This document shows positions 1 through 8,318 of a stretch of 15,872 bases of DNA, piece after piece; positions within the stretch are counted from its first letter, which is position 1; each line of letters begins with the position of its first letter. Location of the stretch: the NCBI GenBank assembly GCA_043778315.1, contig JAYWGJ010000368.1, forward strand, positions 1 through 15,872, in the 5' to 3' direction. The notes beneath the pieces were generated by a model. The model searched no databases. It saw only the letters and a list, made by a program, of their open reading frames with translations, and was not told where the DNA came from. Both the position numbers and the translations under genes were made by a program. The DNA comes from JBEEMU01 sp043778315 (GTDB taxonomy: Bacteria > Bacteroidota > Bacteroidia > Chitinophagales > Saprospiraceae).

Positions 1-158
1 GGAATACCGAGCGAAAGCGTGAGGTTCGCTTGCGGGTCGAGGTCGAGGAGCATTACGCGCTTACCGAGTTCTACCAATCCTGCACCGATATTGATGGTCG
101 AGGTCGTTTTGCCAACGCCGCCCTTATGGTTCAGCAAAGCGATTATAATTGCAGACAT
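1..158 (-). CDS. parA: ParA/Soj-type chromosome-partitioning ATPase, N-terminal fragment (cut by window edge)
   Basis: Only the first ~52 codons are present; the gene runs off the left edge. The reverse complement from the ATG at 158 reads MSAIIIALLNHKGGVGKTTS and continues with a beta-strand ending LLDLDPQANLT. These are the deviant Walker A (KGGVGKTT, residues 12-19) and the Walker A' region of the ParA/MinD family of P-loop ATPases. These proteins form ATP-dependent dimers that bind DNA without sequence preference and move ParB-parS complexes during chromosome or plasmid segregation. The product would be cytoplasmic and nucleoid-associated. Codon use is like that of serS and purF, which suggests the chromosomal Soj copy rather than a plasmid one, but this is inference. 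parB would be expected just beyond the edge. A -7 promoter match lies 82 nt upstream. The family call is firm; the exact subfamily is not provable from this fragment. Confidence 0.93.
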   Translation of the reverse strand, partial: MSAIIIALLNHKGGVGKTTSTINIGAGLVELGKRVMLLDLDPQANLTLSLGI

Positions 159-239
159 ATCTATTTTTATTATAATTTAAGAAGTAAATATATTTTTTAT
201 TATAACATTTATTTGTCACAACAAAAAAATTTATCCATG

Positions 240-247
240 CAAAAGTA
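240..247 (-). promoter_or_regulatory. Bacteroidota -7 promoter element upstream of parA
   Basis: On the minus strand the octamer TACTTTTG matches the Bacteroidota sigma consensus TAnnTTTG exactly. It lies 82 nt before the parA ATG at 158, leaving an AT-rich leader of about 75 nt. No convincing TTTG -33 box is visible at the expected spacing, so only the -7 half is supported. Confidence 0.5.
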
Positions 248-327
248 CGTTTTTATTTTGTTTTAAATGAAAAAACAAGGGTTTAAATAGCTGAATAAAA
301 TTAGTTGTGATTATTTATCTACACTTG

Positions 328-396
328 AAAAATAGCTTAACCCTACGTTTCACTACGGTTTAACTATTTTTAGGCGTTCCCGATAATCACGCCTAA
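328..396 (-). terminator. Two adjacent hairpins downstream of the serS/nuclease cluster, probable terminator
   Basis: This lies in the 301-nt gap (159-459) between the stop of the PD-(D/E)XK gene and parA. The first hairpin pairs 328-342 with 357-371, 13 of 15 positions, around a 14-nt loop. Its outer arms are AAAAATAG and CTATTTTT, so on the minus strand the stem ends in a T-run. The second pairs 370-376 (TTAGGCG) with 390-396 (CGCCTAA) around a 13-nt loop. The T-run after the first stem on the minus strand fits termination of the leftward transcript about 90 nt past its stop. The two stems share 370-371, so they may be alternatives. The rest of the gap holds only AT-rich sequence and the parA leader. 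Confidence 0.5.
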
Positions 397-459
397 TTTT
401 AAACATACACTTTGATACAAAAAAATTGATACATAAATATTATTGTATTGTAAAAATAA

Positions 460-1305
460 TTATACGTTTTCAATTTCCTCAGCACTCAAACCCGTCACTA
501 CTTGAATATCCGCCAGCGTAAGCCCCATCGCTTTCAATTTTTGCGCCATCTCTATTTTGGTATTTATGGTTGCTTGTTCGGTCGCTTGCTCGGTAGCGCG
601 AGTTATAGCCAATGCCATTACGCCTTTTGCATCTTGCTCCGCGATAAACGAATTATCGTAGTCTTTTAGCTCTTTTTTTGTCCAACTATGTTGGTCTGCG
701 TCGGTATAAGCATCTTTCAAGCCTTCATCATCTACATTTTCGGGTATCATAGCTAATTTTGTGGCATTTTTCATAAAATAAGTCCATTTATCAATCATAT
801 TATGCAAATCATTCTCACTTTTTTTGAATTTAGGTAGCTCAATAAATGCAAAACGCATATCTTTTAGCTTATTTTCGAATGTTTTTTCATCTAATAAAGA
901 ATGATAGGACAAATAATCGCTACCTTTAAAATATTTGAAATTCAAAATACCAATAAAAACGGTCGGTTTCAACTTCGTATAACTGTCGCCGCGATTGATT
1001 TGCATAGAATATTCGCGACTTGCATAGTACAATACGCGTTTTTCGAAACCCACAGGCTCGGCTACTTGCATTTCCACAATAAACTGCCGCCCGCTCGCTT
1101 CGGTAGCGCGCACGTCGATAATACTTGATTTTTCGCCCGCGATGCGGGGCAATAAATAAGGATTTTCTATTTTCACAGCCACGATACAAGTCGCGCCTTC
1201 CAACTGCAATACTGCATTCAGAAACGACACTAATATATGTGTTTTCTTTTTATTGCCAAAAATTTTACGAAAGGCAACATCATTTTTAACGTCTGCAAAT
1301 TTCAT
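460..1305 (-). CDS. PD-(D/E)XK nuclease family transposase (Rpn/PDDEXK_2-like)
   Basis: The 281-residue protein opens with MKFADVKNDVAFRKIFGN, the usual N-terminus of the PDDEXK_2 / 'Rpn family recombination-promoting nuclease/putative transposase' group. The nuclease core is visible as D64 (IIDVRA) and E78-x-Q80 (IVEMQV), the D...ExQ pattern of this family. Downstream are a GFEKR...YY...Y segment (86-99), a W-rich helical region (~170-220), a TEQATEQAT spacer (238-246), and a C-terminal helix-turn-helix-like tail (254-280: LKAMGL..ADI..VTGLSAEEI). Relatives have metal-dependent DNase activity and, in E. coli RpnA, promote RecA-independent recombination. Activity here is inferred. The ATG lies 2 nt after the serS stop, so the gene is probably translated from the serS transcript. 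Base composition is more AT-rich than serS. The second such gene (12744-13706) has a different sequence and is not a recent copy. Confidence 0.9.
   Translation of the reverse strand: MKFADVKNDVAFRKIFGNKKKTHILVSFLNAVLQLEGATCIVAVKIENPYLLPRIAGEKSSIIDVRATEASGRQFIVEMQVAEPVGFEKRVLYYASREYSMQINRGDSYTKLKPTVFIGILNFKYFKGSDYLSYHSLLDEKTFENKLKDMRFAFIELPKFKKSENDLHNMIDKWTYFMKNATKLAMIPENVDDEGLKDAYTDADQHSWTKKELKDYDNSFIAEQDAKGVMALAITRATEQATEQATINTKIEMAQKLKAMGLTLADIQVVTGLSAEEIENV
568..591 (-). repeat. 12-nt tandem duplication encoding TEQA-TEQA
   Basis: Two adjacent 12-nt units (568-579 and 580-591, differing at two positions) encode the repeated tetrapeptide TEQA in the spacer before the helix-turn-helix tail of the nuclease-family protein. 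In-frame short repeats of this kind arise by replication slippage and change linker length without breaking the frame. Confidence 0.6.
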
Positions 1306-1307
1306 TT

Positions 1308-2582
1308 CTAGTCAATTTTATCAAAACCTGTATAAGGGATTAACGCTTTCGGAATGCGAATGCCGTCGGGCGTTTGATGGTTTTCGAGGAGCGTTGCTAC
1401 TATGCGCGGCAGCGCGAGTGCGCTCCCGTTGAGCGTGTGTGCAAGTTGTGTTTTTTTGTCGGCGTTGCGAAAACGCAACATCAATCTATTGCTCTGGAAG
1501 GTCTCAAAATTGGAGGTCGAACTCACCTCCAACCAGCGTCCCTGCGCCGCCGAGTAGGTCTCAAAATCGTAGGTCAGCGCGGACGTGAAACCCATGTCGC
1601 CGCCGCAAAGCCGCAGCACGCGGTACGGCAGTTCGAGGTCGGTGAGCAAGCCCTCGACGTGCGCTACCATGCCCGCCAACGCCTCGTAGCTTTTGTCGGG
1701 GTGCGCCACCTGCACAATCTCCACTTTGTCAAATTGATGCAAGCGGTTTAAGCCGCGAACGTGCGCGCCATACGAACCCGCCTCGCGGCGAAAACAAGGC
1801 GTGTAGCCGCAATACCGTTGCGGCAGCTCGTTTTCCGCCAGTATCACATCTCTAAAAATATTGGTTATCGGGACTTCGGCGGTCGGTATCAGGTACAGGT
1901 CATCGACCGTAGAATGATACATTTGTCCCTCTTTATCAGGCAGTTGTCCCGTGCCGCGCGCGCTCTGCTCGTTCACCAAAAGCGGCACTTGCACCTCGCG
2001 GTAGCCTGCTTCGGTAGCGCGGTCGAGGAAGAAGTTGATGAGCGCACGTTGCAGCCGCGCGCCCTTTCCTTTATACACAGGAAACCCCGCGCCCGTTATT
2101 TTGTTACCGAGTTCGAAGTCGATAATATCGTATTTTGCGGCGAGTTCCCAGTGCGGGAGCGCGCCTTCGGGCAGCACGGGCATCGGCGCAGTCCAGTCTT
2201 TCGCGACCACATTGTCCTCCGCTACTTTGCCCGCAACAACCGACGTATGCGGCACATTCGGTATCGTAATCAGCACATCTACGACGGCGGCGGCAGACGT
2301 TTCGGCGGCTTGCTCCATCGTTTTGATGCTTTCTTTTTGCGCCGCGACGCGCTGCTTAATGACCTCCGCCTCCGCTTTTTTACCTGCGCGCATCAAGTCG
2401 CCGACCTCTTTCGAGGCGCGATTGACTTGCGCGAGCGCGTTGTCCAACTGATTTTGCATCGCTTTACGCTCGTCGTCGAGGCGCAAAACGGTATCTATTA
2501 ATTCGATGCCTTCAAAATGTCGTTTTTGTAAGCCCGCTATCACCGCTTCGCGGTTCGCTCTGATGTAATTTACTTGTAACAT
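1308..2582 (-). CDS. serS: Seryl-tRNA synthetase
   Basis: This is a class II aminoacyl-tRNA synthetase that charges tRNA-Ser, and tRNA-Sec where present, via a seryl-adenylate in the cytoplasm. The start at 2582 gives MLQVNYIRANREAV and 424 residues, the normal bacterial length. An in-frame extension to 2657 would add 25 unrelated residues and is not used. The N-terminal antiparallel coiled coil that holds the tRNA long variable arm spans about residues 27-97. The catalytic domain shows GTGQLP, the TAEVPITN segment (TxE serine site), motif 2 (FRREAGSYG, 264-272) with the following RGL-RLHQFDKVE, and motif 3 (NGSALALPR, about 385-393). All expected motifs are intact. It lies 41 nt downstream of a conserved hypothetical gene and 2 nt upstream of a PD-(D/E)XK nuclease gene, all on the same strand. 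The gene is clearly GC-richer than the helicase gene upstream. Confidence 0.98.
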   Translation of the reverse strand: MLQVNYIRANREAVIAGLQKRHFEGIELIDTVLRLDDERKAMQNQLDNALAQVNRASKEVGDLMRAGKKAEAEVIKQRVAAQKESIKTMEQAAETSAAAVVDVLITIPNVPHTSVVAGKVAEDNVVAKDWTAPMPVLPEGALPHWELAAKYDIIDFELGNKITGAGFPVYKGKGARLQRALINFFLDRATEAGYREVQVPLLVNEQSARGTGQLPDKEGQMYHSTVDDLYLIPTAEVPITNIFRDVILAENELPQRYCGYTPCFRREAGSYGAHVRGLNRLHQFDKVEIVQVAHPDKSYEALAGMVAHVEGLLTDLELPYRVLRLCGGDMGFTSALTYDFETYSAAQGRWLEVSSTSNFETFQSNRLMLRFRNADKKTQLAHTLNGSALALPRIVATLLENHQTPDGIRIPKALIPYTGFDKID

Positions 2583-2623
2583 GATTATTTTATGTGTTTC
2601 AATATTTATTTTAGGAATGATTT

Positions 2624-3115
2624 CTAAACCACAATTTTGACCATTCGCTTGTGCCACGACTCGGCGAGCGGTTTTTCGAAGCCGTTGCGTAGCGCGCCCA
2701 ATGTTTCTACCAGTGTATCAAAAACTACGGTGTCGTCGTCAATCAATCCGTGCTGATAATGCGCCGCGAAACTGTCGCGACGCGCCAAAGCGACCTCGTT
2801 GTCGTCGTTGCGAAAAGCAAAAATCATTCTATCAAAAAAATCAATTTTGTACGCCTCGGCGATGCCGCGCACAAACGCAACCGACTTATCGATGCTGCAA
2901 CCGCTCGCGCCTGCCACCGCTTCATCGACCACAAACACGATAAATAAGTGATGCAGCAGCGCGCCGTCGGCGGTGAGGTCGCGTCCGTGCGATGCCCACG
3001 TCTGTACAAACTCCGTTTGCGCGGCTTGTATAGCCGTCGCTTCGGTTGCGGTAAGCAGCCTATTTGCTTGATATACCCAGACACGCGCGGTGTCGGGAAA
3101 TGGTGGAAAAAGCAT
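2624..3115 (-). CDS. Conserved hypothetical protein of Bacteroidota, ~160 residues, upstream of serS
   Basis: This 163-residue, cytoplasmic-looking protein has no signal peptide or membrane segment. Recognisable conserved blocks are RVWVYQANR (11-19), W40-xx-HGRDL (43-47), VAGASGCSID (67-76), DFFDRM (92-97) and ESWHKR (152-157). From memory, proteins with this pattern are widespread in Bacteroidota and are sometimes labelled 'ABC transporter ATPase'. That label does not fit what I see, because there is no Walker A, no LSGGQ signature and the protein is far too short. The conserved Cys73 within GASGCSID and the late Trp-His pair could mark an active site, but this is conjecture. The gene lies 41 nt before serS on the same strand and is probably co-transcribed with it. 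Its function is unknown. Confidence 0.85.
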   Translation of the reverse strand: MLFPPFPDTARVWVYQANRLLTATEATAIQAAQTEFVQTWASHGRDLTADGALLHHLFIVFVVDEAVAGASGCSIDKSVAFVRGIAEAYKIDFFDRMIFAFRNDDNEVALARRDSFAAHYQHGLIDDDTVVFDTLVETLGALRNGFEKPLAESWHKRMVKIVV

Positions 3116-3212
3116 TTTTGTTGTTTATGATGGTGTGATAATTGATGGATTTAAGTAAATGGATTTAGCATTTTTAGGGCATGTTGTTTTAGGCTGCGAA
3201 ATTATTTTCAAA

Positions 3213-6200
3213 TCAGATAATGCTACTCGATATTTTTTTCAAATCTCGTAGTTGAATATCTATCGCCGTGTCGTTGGCTTTTATAAAATATTTCATTTCA
3301 GAAAGCCCAAAAATATTAACGTTGTCATGCCCAGAAACGTAACTATTATTTTCTATATAGCGCGCGTCGTCAAATAATATTTCTTCTATATCGTGTGCAT
3401 CTATAATTTTTGCATTTCCAAAATTATTTCTGAATGAACCACCAATTTGGTTGATAAACTTGTTGTCTTGAATTACTGTAAACGGGTGCAAAATGACCAA
3501 ATAATCTTTTGCCCTGCTGATGGCAACATTATAAATATATTCTTTTGATAATAAGCATTTTTCGTGTCCTGAATAAAAATAATTATTCGGGTTACAGATA
3601 AAAAATACAATATCACACTCATCGCCTTGAAAACCGTGAACTGTATCAGCATACACTTTTATATTTTCAGAAATACCGTAAGATGTTATCAATTTATTCA
3701 ATAAAATTGCTTGGGCTTTGTATGGTGCAATTAGCCCAATTGTCCAATCTTTTCCTTTCTCTTTTTTGTTTTCAACATCAAAATACTTGATAATTTCAGC
3801 AACTAAAATCGCACAATAGGTATGATACGAGCTATAAAAAAGTTTGTTTACTTTGTAAATAGAGGTGTCCCTGTCTAACGGAATATCAATAAACGTAACG
3901 TTTGAACCAATCAATTTCCTGAACGCTTCGGGCAATGCTTTTGCTTCCTTTCTGTTTGTGGCTCTGTCGTGTTTTAGAAGATTGGAATACGAAAGTTCGC
4001 TAAAAAGTTGCCCAATTTCGGGAATGCTACGGTATTGTGTATCAAGATTTTGAATGCTGTCGATTGGTCTGACGATTTGTTCGGCTGGATTAAAACTCTC
4101 AAGCCCCATCATTTTATAAATATTTTCATCTTGAAAATCAAAGGTTTCTAACTCACTATCGCTAATATCCACAACAGGCGGAATTTGTTTTGGGTCGCCT
4201 GCGATGATAAATTCAGCTTTAGGATTTGTTCTTGACAAAGCCATTAACGCAAAAGTAATGTAGTGCAATCCTGTCATCGAGGCTTCGTCAAACACCACAT
4301 AATCCCATGCGTACTGAAATAATAAGTCTACGTTTTTAATATCAAAATAAGGCAATCGGTGAATTGTGGAAGCAACTACCTGTATGCTTTCCATATCTTT
4401 GCGCTCAGGCGTATTACGATAAATACCACTTTCTTCTAATTCGGGGTCGGTTGCGTGGCTTAAACGAACAGTGAGAATATCAGCATTAATTTCTATTAGT
4501 TTTTTACAAACCACATCAGCCGCTTTGTTTGTCGGCGTGAGTACTAAAAATTTCGCATCAGGATTTTTATCTAAAATCTCCGTGATATTATTACAAAGAG
4601 TAGTCGTTTTCCCTGTTCCTGGCGGTCCGTAAATGTATTTTAACGGTGGCAATGCGTCTTTAATATTTTCCCATGTGTCCATATTATTACGATTTTCAAA
4701 GGCTTTTTTTAGCCTTTCTAATAAATCAATAACAGGCGTAAAGTTGATTTCAACTTTAAACACATTGGAAAGGCGAGAAAGCATATTTTCAGATAAACTT
4801 TCAGGGCAGTAAATCAATAAATCTTGTCCTTTTTTAGATACGCCCTCGACCGTTATATTTTCTTTTCTACCGCGTCCAAAAACAAGTGAAACCTTGAAGT
4901 CGTTAGCATTTTCAATTTCGGGCGAAATATAGCTGCTCGCACCACTCAGTAGAAAGAATTTATCTTTATGCGGTTTTATACTTTGAAACGAAATTGATTT
5001 TTGTTTGGCGACATCTTGCTTTTCACCATAAGTTGCTAGTAACTCTAAATAGGCTTCGAACCAATCGTAAGCGTATTTTTGGCTGTTATTGATGTTTTCT
5101 ACCAAATCAAGCCTACTTTTTTTGATTTCAAGTTGCTTTTTCAGGTCTTCAATTCCTTTGGCAAATGCTTCGTCTTCATCAAAATTAGGCAAAGTATTTG
5201 TTTTTTCCTTTGGTTGTTTTGTTTTCGAGATATTATTTAAACTTTCTATGGCATCGTCATAATCGTCTGTATTATAAGATTTATCTGCTGCTGAATTGTT
5301 GCGCTCGTTTCTACGATTTCCCCTTGCTTCCTTTTCTTCTAATGCTTTTATTGCTGCCTCTGCTCTTGCTACGCTCCCAAATAGGTCGGTAATTTGTCTT
5401 TCTCTCGAAATAGTCGTAGGCTTAAACCCGAGGATACGCTCTAAGTCCGCATCACTTTCATAACCTTCTCCTAACTCCTCAACAGTAATTTCGTTAGGTG
5501 CAACAAGTTTATTATCTTTACAATAAAGCCATTTTGAAGATTTTAATTGACGAATAAAATCAGAAGAGATTATTTTTGTTTTTGTGTTATAGGAATCAAC
5601 TGCGTACTCAAATTTTGCACTGTAATCAGCGCCAAATTGAAGTATAAATTTCCATAGTATCAGCGATTTATCGTTATCAATATTCACTAATATTTCCTCT
5701 AAACCGTCTAAATGTTTGTGTGCAAGACGTGTAATAAAACCGCTTCTTCTATTACGAATCTTAATATCATTATAATTATCATTAATAAATTCTTTATTCT
5801 GCTCATTTTCTGTTATTGATGCAGTTACTCTCGGTAACTCACTTACACCTAGTTGTAACAAAAATTCTTTCAAACTTACTTGCTCTATTTCGTTTTTAAT
5901 AAAGCGGTCATAAATTTCCAAATCAAGAAATTTGGTATCAGGTTTTGTTTCAAAATATTTTTTGAGGTCGTCGGAAGGATAATATAAATCTATTGCTTTG
6001 CTTAGGTCATCTCGATTTTCAGCGGTTCTATATACTAAGAAACATAAAGGCTTTAGTTTATCGATAAAACTTTGAATTTCATCGTTCGGGCATTTTTTAT
6101 AATATTCAAAAAAGGTTTCAAAATGCTTAATCACCTCTTCTGCCGTCTTTTGTTTTTTATTTGCATCATTATATTGCGGTAAAATGATGTTGAAAACTTC

Positions 6201-8318
6201 ATCTTTCAAGTCTGGGTCTTTGTCGACTACGCCTAATTTTTTGAGAAAACTATCGAGTGATTTGTGGTCGGTTTTATCGTATTCTTTTTGTAGTTTTTCT
6301 ATATCAACAAATTTAGTAGCGGGTTTCTGGGCGTAAAATTGAAGCAATTTTTCAGTTGGATAATGTAAGTCCGCGCCCCAACTTACACCAAAACCTTCGT
6401 CGTTATTTTTGTAAGGAATAAAAGGCAGTCGTTCTATTTTTTCGATAAAAGCATCTATTGTATCTTGAGATTGATTTTTGAAATACTTAAATGCTTTGGC
6501 AAAAAATAATTCATCGGCTAACTCGTCCTTTTGAAATCTTACTATTGTTTCTTTGATTTCATCTGCTACTGTATGCTCTCTAACGTCAAATTTTTCGTAA
6601 AATTTCTTTGCGAGTTCAGTATTTCCCTCTAATAATTCTTTCGTTTTACCAAACAAATCCGCGTTTAAAGTTTCGTAGCCATCGCCATCATTATCGGGTA
6701 AAAAGAGAACAGATTTATCGTATCTATTCTGTTTATCCAAAGATGATACGGCTTTTCTTTCGCGGTTTAAAAATATATTTTCTTTTTTTAACTTGTCCCA
6801 ATAAGTACTATTTTTCGAAAGATAATTATAAAACTGATGCAACCACTCATTACTTTGATTTTCAATAAATGTAGCGTCAATATGAAATAATATATTGTCC
6901 ATATCGCAGTATTTTTTTGTAGAGCCGTCTATGTAATCTCTCAATTCCTCATCTTTTCCTGTTTGATTTCTAACGAAATTCACAAAGACCCATTTTGCAT
7001 TTTCTTCCTTTATTAAATTACCGAGTTGCTCCTCTGAAAACAAGTTTAATACTGGCTTATCTTGCGCCCAATACGCATTTTCCTTCCGTGCAAAAGTACC
7101 ATCTTTTGCAGGAATCAAGGCTTCTGTTGCAAATTTTTGTTTTATCGCGGTATAAAACGGTGCAAATAAATCATCTTCCGCAGGTTTTTTGTATGGTATT
7201 ATATGTATAATATCATCATCTATTAGTCTTAAATCTTTGAGTATCAGAAGGCTGTCGGCGGCAAGTTGAGCGAGTTGATTAATCAAAAATTCATTAAAAT
7301 TTTCTTTAACGGTCTGCTCTCTGTTTGTGTCATTATCTTTTATTTTCAAATTCTGTTTTTCGGGTACTCTTTCGCGGTTACTGTTCAATAGAAACGGCGC
7401 GTGAAACAAAAAATTCAAGTTGGTAGTATGTTTGGTTGTGAAAAAGCAATATGCTTTAGAATTTTCTACACGCTTGAGCCTTTCTTCTTTAATTTCAAAA
7501 CCAACAGAATAATTATATGATAAATTTATTCCATTTATATGCTCCTCGTGAAAACGAGTGAACATATAAAATTCTGAATTGTCAGGACTTAATTTAATTC
7601 TATCGTATTTGATGTTCTCTTTGGTTTCTGTTGCGGTAATTTCTTTTTTATAAAAACTACTTTCTGTTCCAATTTCCCAAATAACTTCTTTCAAATTAGA
7701 TAGAAATAAAGTAGGTTTATCTAAGTTTTTGAGTTTTTCGGATATATCCTTATATGCTTCGTCTCTCGATTTTACTTTATTGTTATCGATTTGTTCACTT
7801 TCAGTAATAAAAGGGAAGTAGAAAACGGTATCTTTTTCTTTGTTATAAGGAATTTCTATATTAATATTTTCAAGTAATTGAGGAACAATATAGTCGTCAA
7901 TTTTAAACTGAAAATTTGGGTCAAATATTTGAGGAGATTTCGTATATTGAAAAACTGCTTTAAACCCAATTCCAAATTTCCCAATTGTTTCTGAAATTTT
8001 TTTGCCTGTGCGCCCTACTGCGGTAATCGCATTTATATGTCCATTCTCATCTTTATTCTCAATATCCGTAATCGTAAATAAGGTTATTCCATTATGGACA
8101 AAGTAAAGACCGTCATCTTTTAAAACAAACTTTACAGAAGTTGCTTTAACATCTTCAGCATTTTGTAATAGCTCATATATGAAATGTGCATCTTCTGAAT
8201 AAATACCTTTAATCAAAACCTCCCACATTCCTTTATAGTCGGAATCTTGCGATAATTTTGCAAATGTTTTTCTCTTATCAGCGAGTTTTTGAAAGCAACT
8301 TTTTTGTTCTTTTGTCAT
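3213..8318 (-). CDS. Giant sacsin-like GHKL ATPase / SF1 helicase fusion, putative defence protein
   Basis: The start chosen at 8318 (MTKEQKSCFQ) gives 1701 residues. The frame opens 24 codons earlier (8390), but those residues look like untranslated leader. Residue numbers here count from 8390. The N-terminal domain (~55-340) is an HSP90/sacsin-type GHKL ATPase, with N-box E73-LLQNAED80, an HNG motif at 99-101 and G-box IGKFGIGFKAVF (136-147). The middle (~425-990) holds degenerate sacsin-like repeats, clearest at 677-721 and 804-849. A charged linker (~1015-1100) follows. The C-terminal SF1 helicase of the Upf1/AAA_11-AAA_12 type has Walker A GPPGTGKTT (1255-1263), Walker B VVFDEAS (1365-1371), GDPKQIPPV (1398-1406), QYRS (1452-1455), VHGFQGDECD (1584-1593) and NVAISRAK (1621-1628). 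A tail ends near DTAIDIQ (1707-1713). All core ATP-site motifs look intact, and no nuclease domain is recognised. The gene is AT-rich and solitary. GHKL-helicase fusions occur in anti-phage loci, so a defence role is inferred, not shown. Confidence 0.9.
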   Translation of the reverse strand: MTKEQKSCFQKLADKRKTFAKLSQDSDYKGMWEVLIKGIYSEDAHFIYELLQNAEDVKATSVKFVLKDDGLYFVHNGITLFTITDIENKDENGHINAITAVGRTGKKISETIGKFGIGFKAVFQYTKSPQIFDPNFQFKIDDYIVPQLLENINIEIPYNKEKDTVFYFPFITESEQIDNNKVKSRDEAYKDISEKLKNLDKPTLFLSNLKEVIWEIGTESSFYKKEITATETKENIKYDRIKLSPDNSEFYMFTRFHEEHINGINLSYNYSVGFEIKEERLKRVENSKAYCFFTTKHTTNLNFLFHAPFLLNSNRERVPEKQNLKIKDNDTNREQTVKENFNEFLINQLAQLAADSLLILKDLRLIDDDIIHIIPYKKPAEDDLFAPFYTAIKQKFATEALIPAKDGTFARKENAYWAQDKPVLNLFSEEQLGNLIKEENAKWVFVNFVRNQTGKDEELRDYIDGSTKKYCDMDNILFHIDATFIENQSNEWLHQFYNYLSKNSTYWDKLKKENIFLNRERKAVSSLDKQNRYDKSVLFLPDNDGDGYETLNADLFGKTKELLEGNTELAKKFYEKFDVREHTVADEIKETIVRFQKDELADELFFAKAFKYFKNQSQDTIDAFIEKIERLPFIPYKNNDEGFGVSWGADLHYPTEKLLQFYAQKPATKFVDIEKLQKEYDKTDHKSLDSFLKKLGVVDKDPDLKDEVFNIILPQYNDANKKQKTAEEVIKHFETFFEYYKKCPNDEIQSFIDKLKPLCFLVYRTAENRDDLSKAIDLYYPSDDLKKYFETKPDTKFLDLEIYDRFIKNEIEQVSLKEFLLQLGVSELPRVTASITENEQNKEFINDNYNDIKIRNRRSGFITRLAHKHLDGLEEILVNIDNDKSLILWKFILQFGADYSAKFEYAVDSYNTKTKIISSDFIRQLKSSKWLYCKDNKLVAPNEITVEELGEGYESDADLERILGFKPTTISRERQITDLFGSVARAEAAIKALEEKEARGNRRNERNNSAADKSYNTDDYDDAIESLNNISKTKQPKEKTNTLPNFDEDEAFAKGIEDLKKQLEIKKSRLDLVENINNSQKYAYDWFEAYLELLATYGEKQDVAKQKSISFQSIKPHKDKFFLLSGASSYISPEIENANDFKVSLVFGRGRKENITVEGVSKKGQDLLIYCPESLSENMLSRLSNVFKVEINFTPVIDLLERLKKAFENRNNMDTWENIKDALPPLKYIYGPPGTGKTTTLCNNITEILDKNPDAKFLVLTPTNKAADVVCKKLIEINADILTVRLSHATDPELEESGIYRNTPERKDMESIQVVASTIHRLPYFDIKNVDLLFQYAWDYVVFDEASMTGLHYITFALMALSRTNPKAEFIIAGDPKQIPPVVDISDSELETFDFQDENIYKMMGLESFNPAEQIVRPIDSIQNLDTQYRSIPEIGQLFSELSYSNLLKHDRATNRKEAKALPEAFRKLIGSNVTFIDIPLDRDTSIYKVNKLFYSSYHTYCAILVAEIIKYFDVENKKEKGKDWTIGLIAPYKAQAILLNKLITSYGISENIKVYADTVHGFQGDECDIVFFICNPNNYFYSGHEKCLLSKEYIYNVAISRAKDYLVILHPFTVIQDNKFINQIGGSFRNNFGNAKIIDAHDIEEILFDDARYIENNSYVSGHDNVNIFGLSEMKYFIKANDTAIDIQLRDLKKISSSII

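Noticed and set aside
30..266. Open frame of 78 codons on the plus strand at the left edge
   Set aside because: It overlaps the ParA fragment whose Walker motifs are unmistakable on the minus strand, then runs into AT-rich leader.
1761..2501. Open frame of 246 codons on the plus strand opposite serS
   Set aside because: It is fully antisense to the confidently assigned serS, has an Arg/His-rich composition typical of reverse-strand shadows and shows no domain.
3213..4000. Possible C-terminal nuclease domain in the giant helicase protein
   Set aside because: After helicase motif VI only about 95 residues remain, with no PD-(D/E)XK, HNH or PLD pattern. The tail resembles that of stand-alone helicases.
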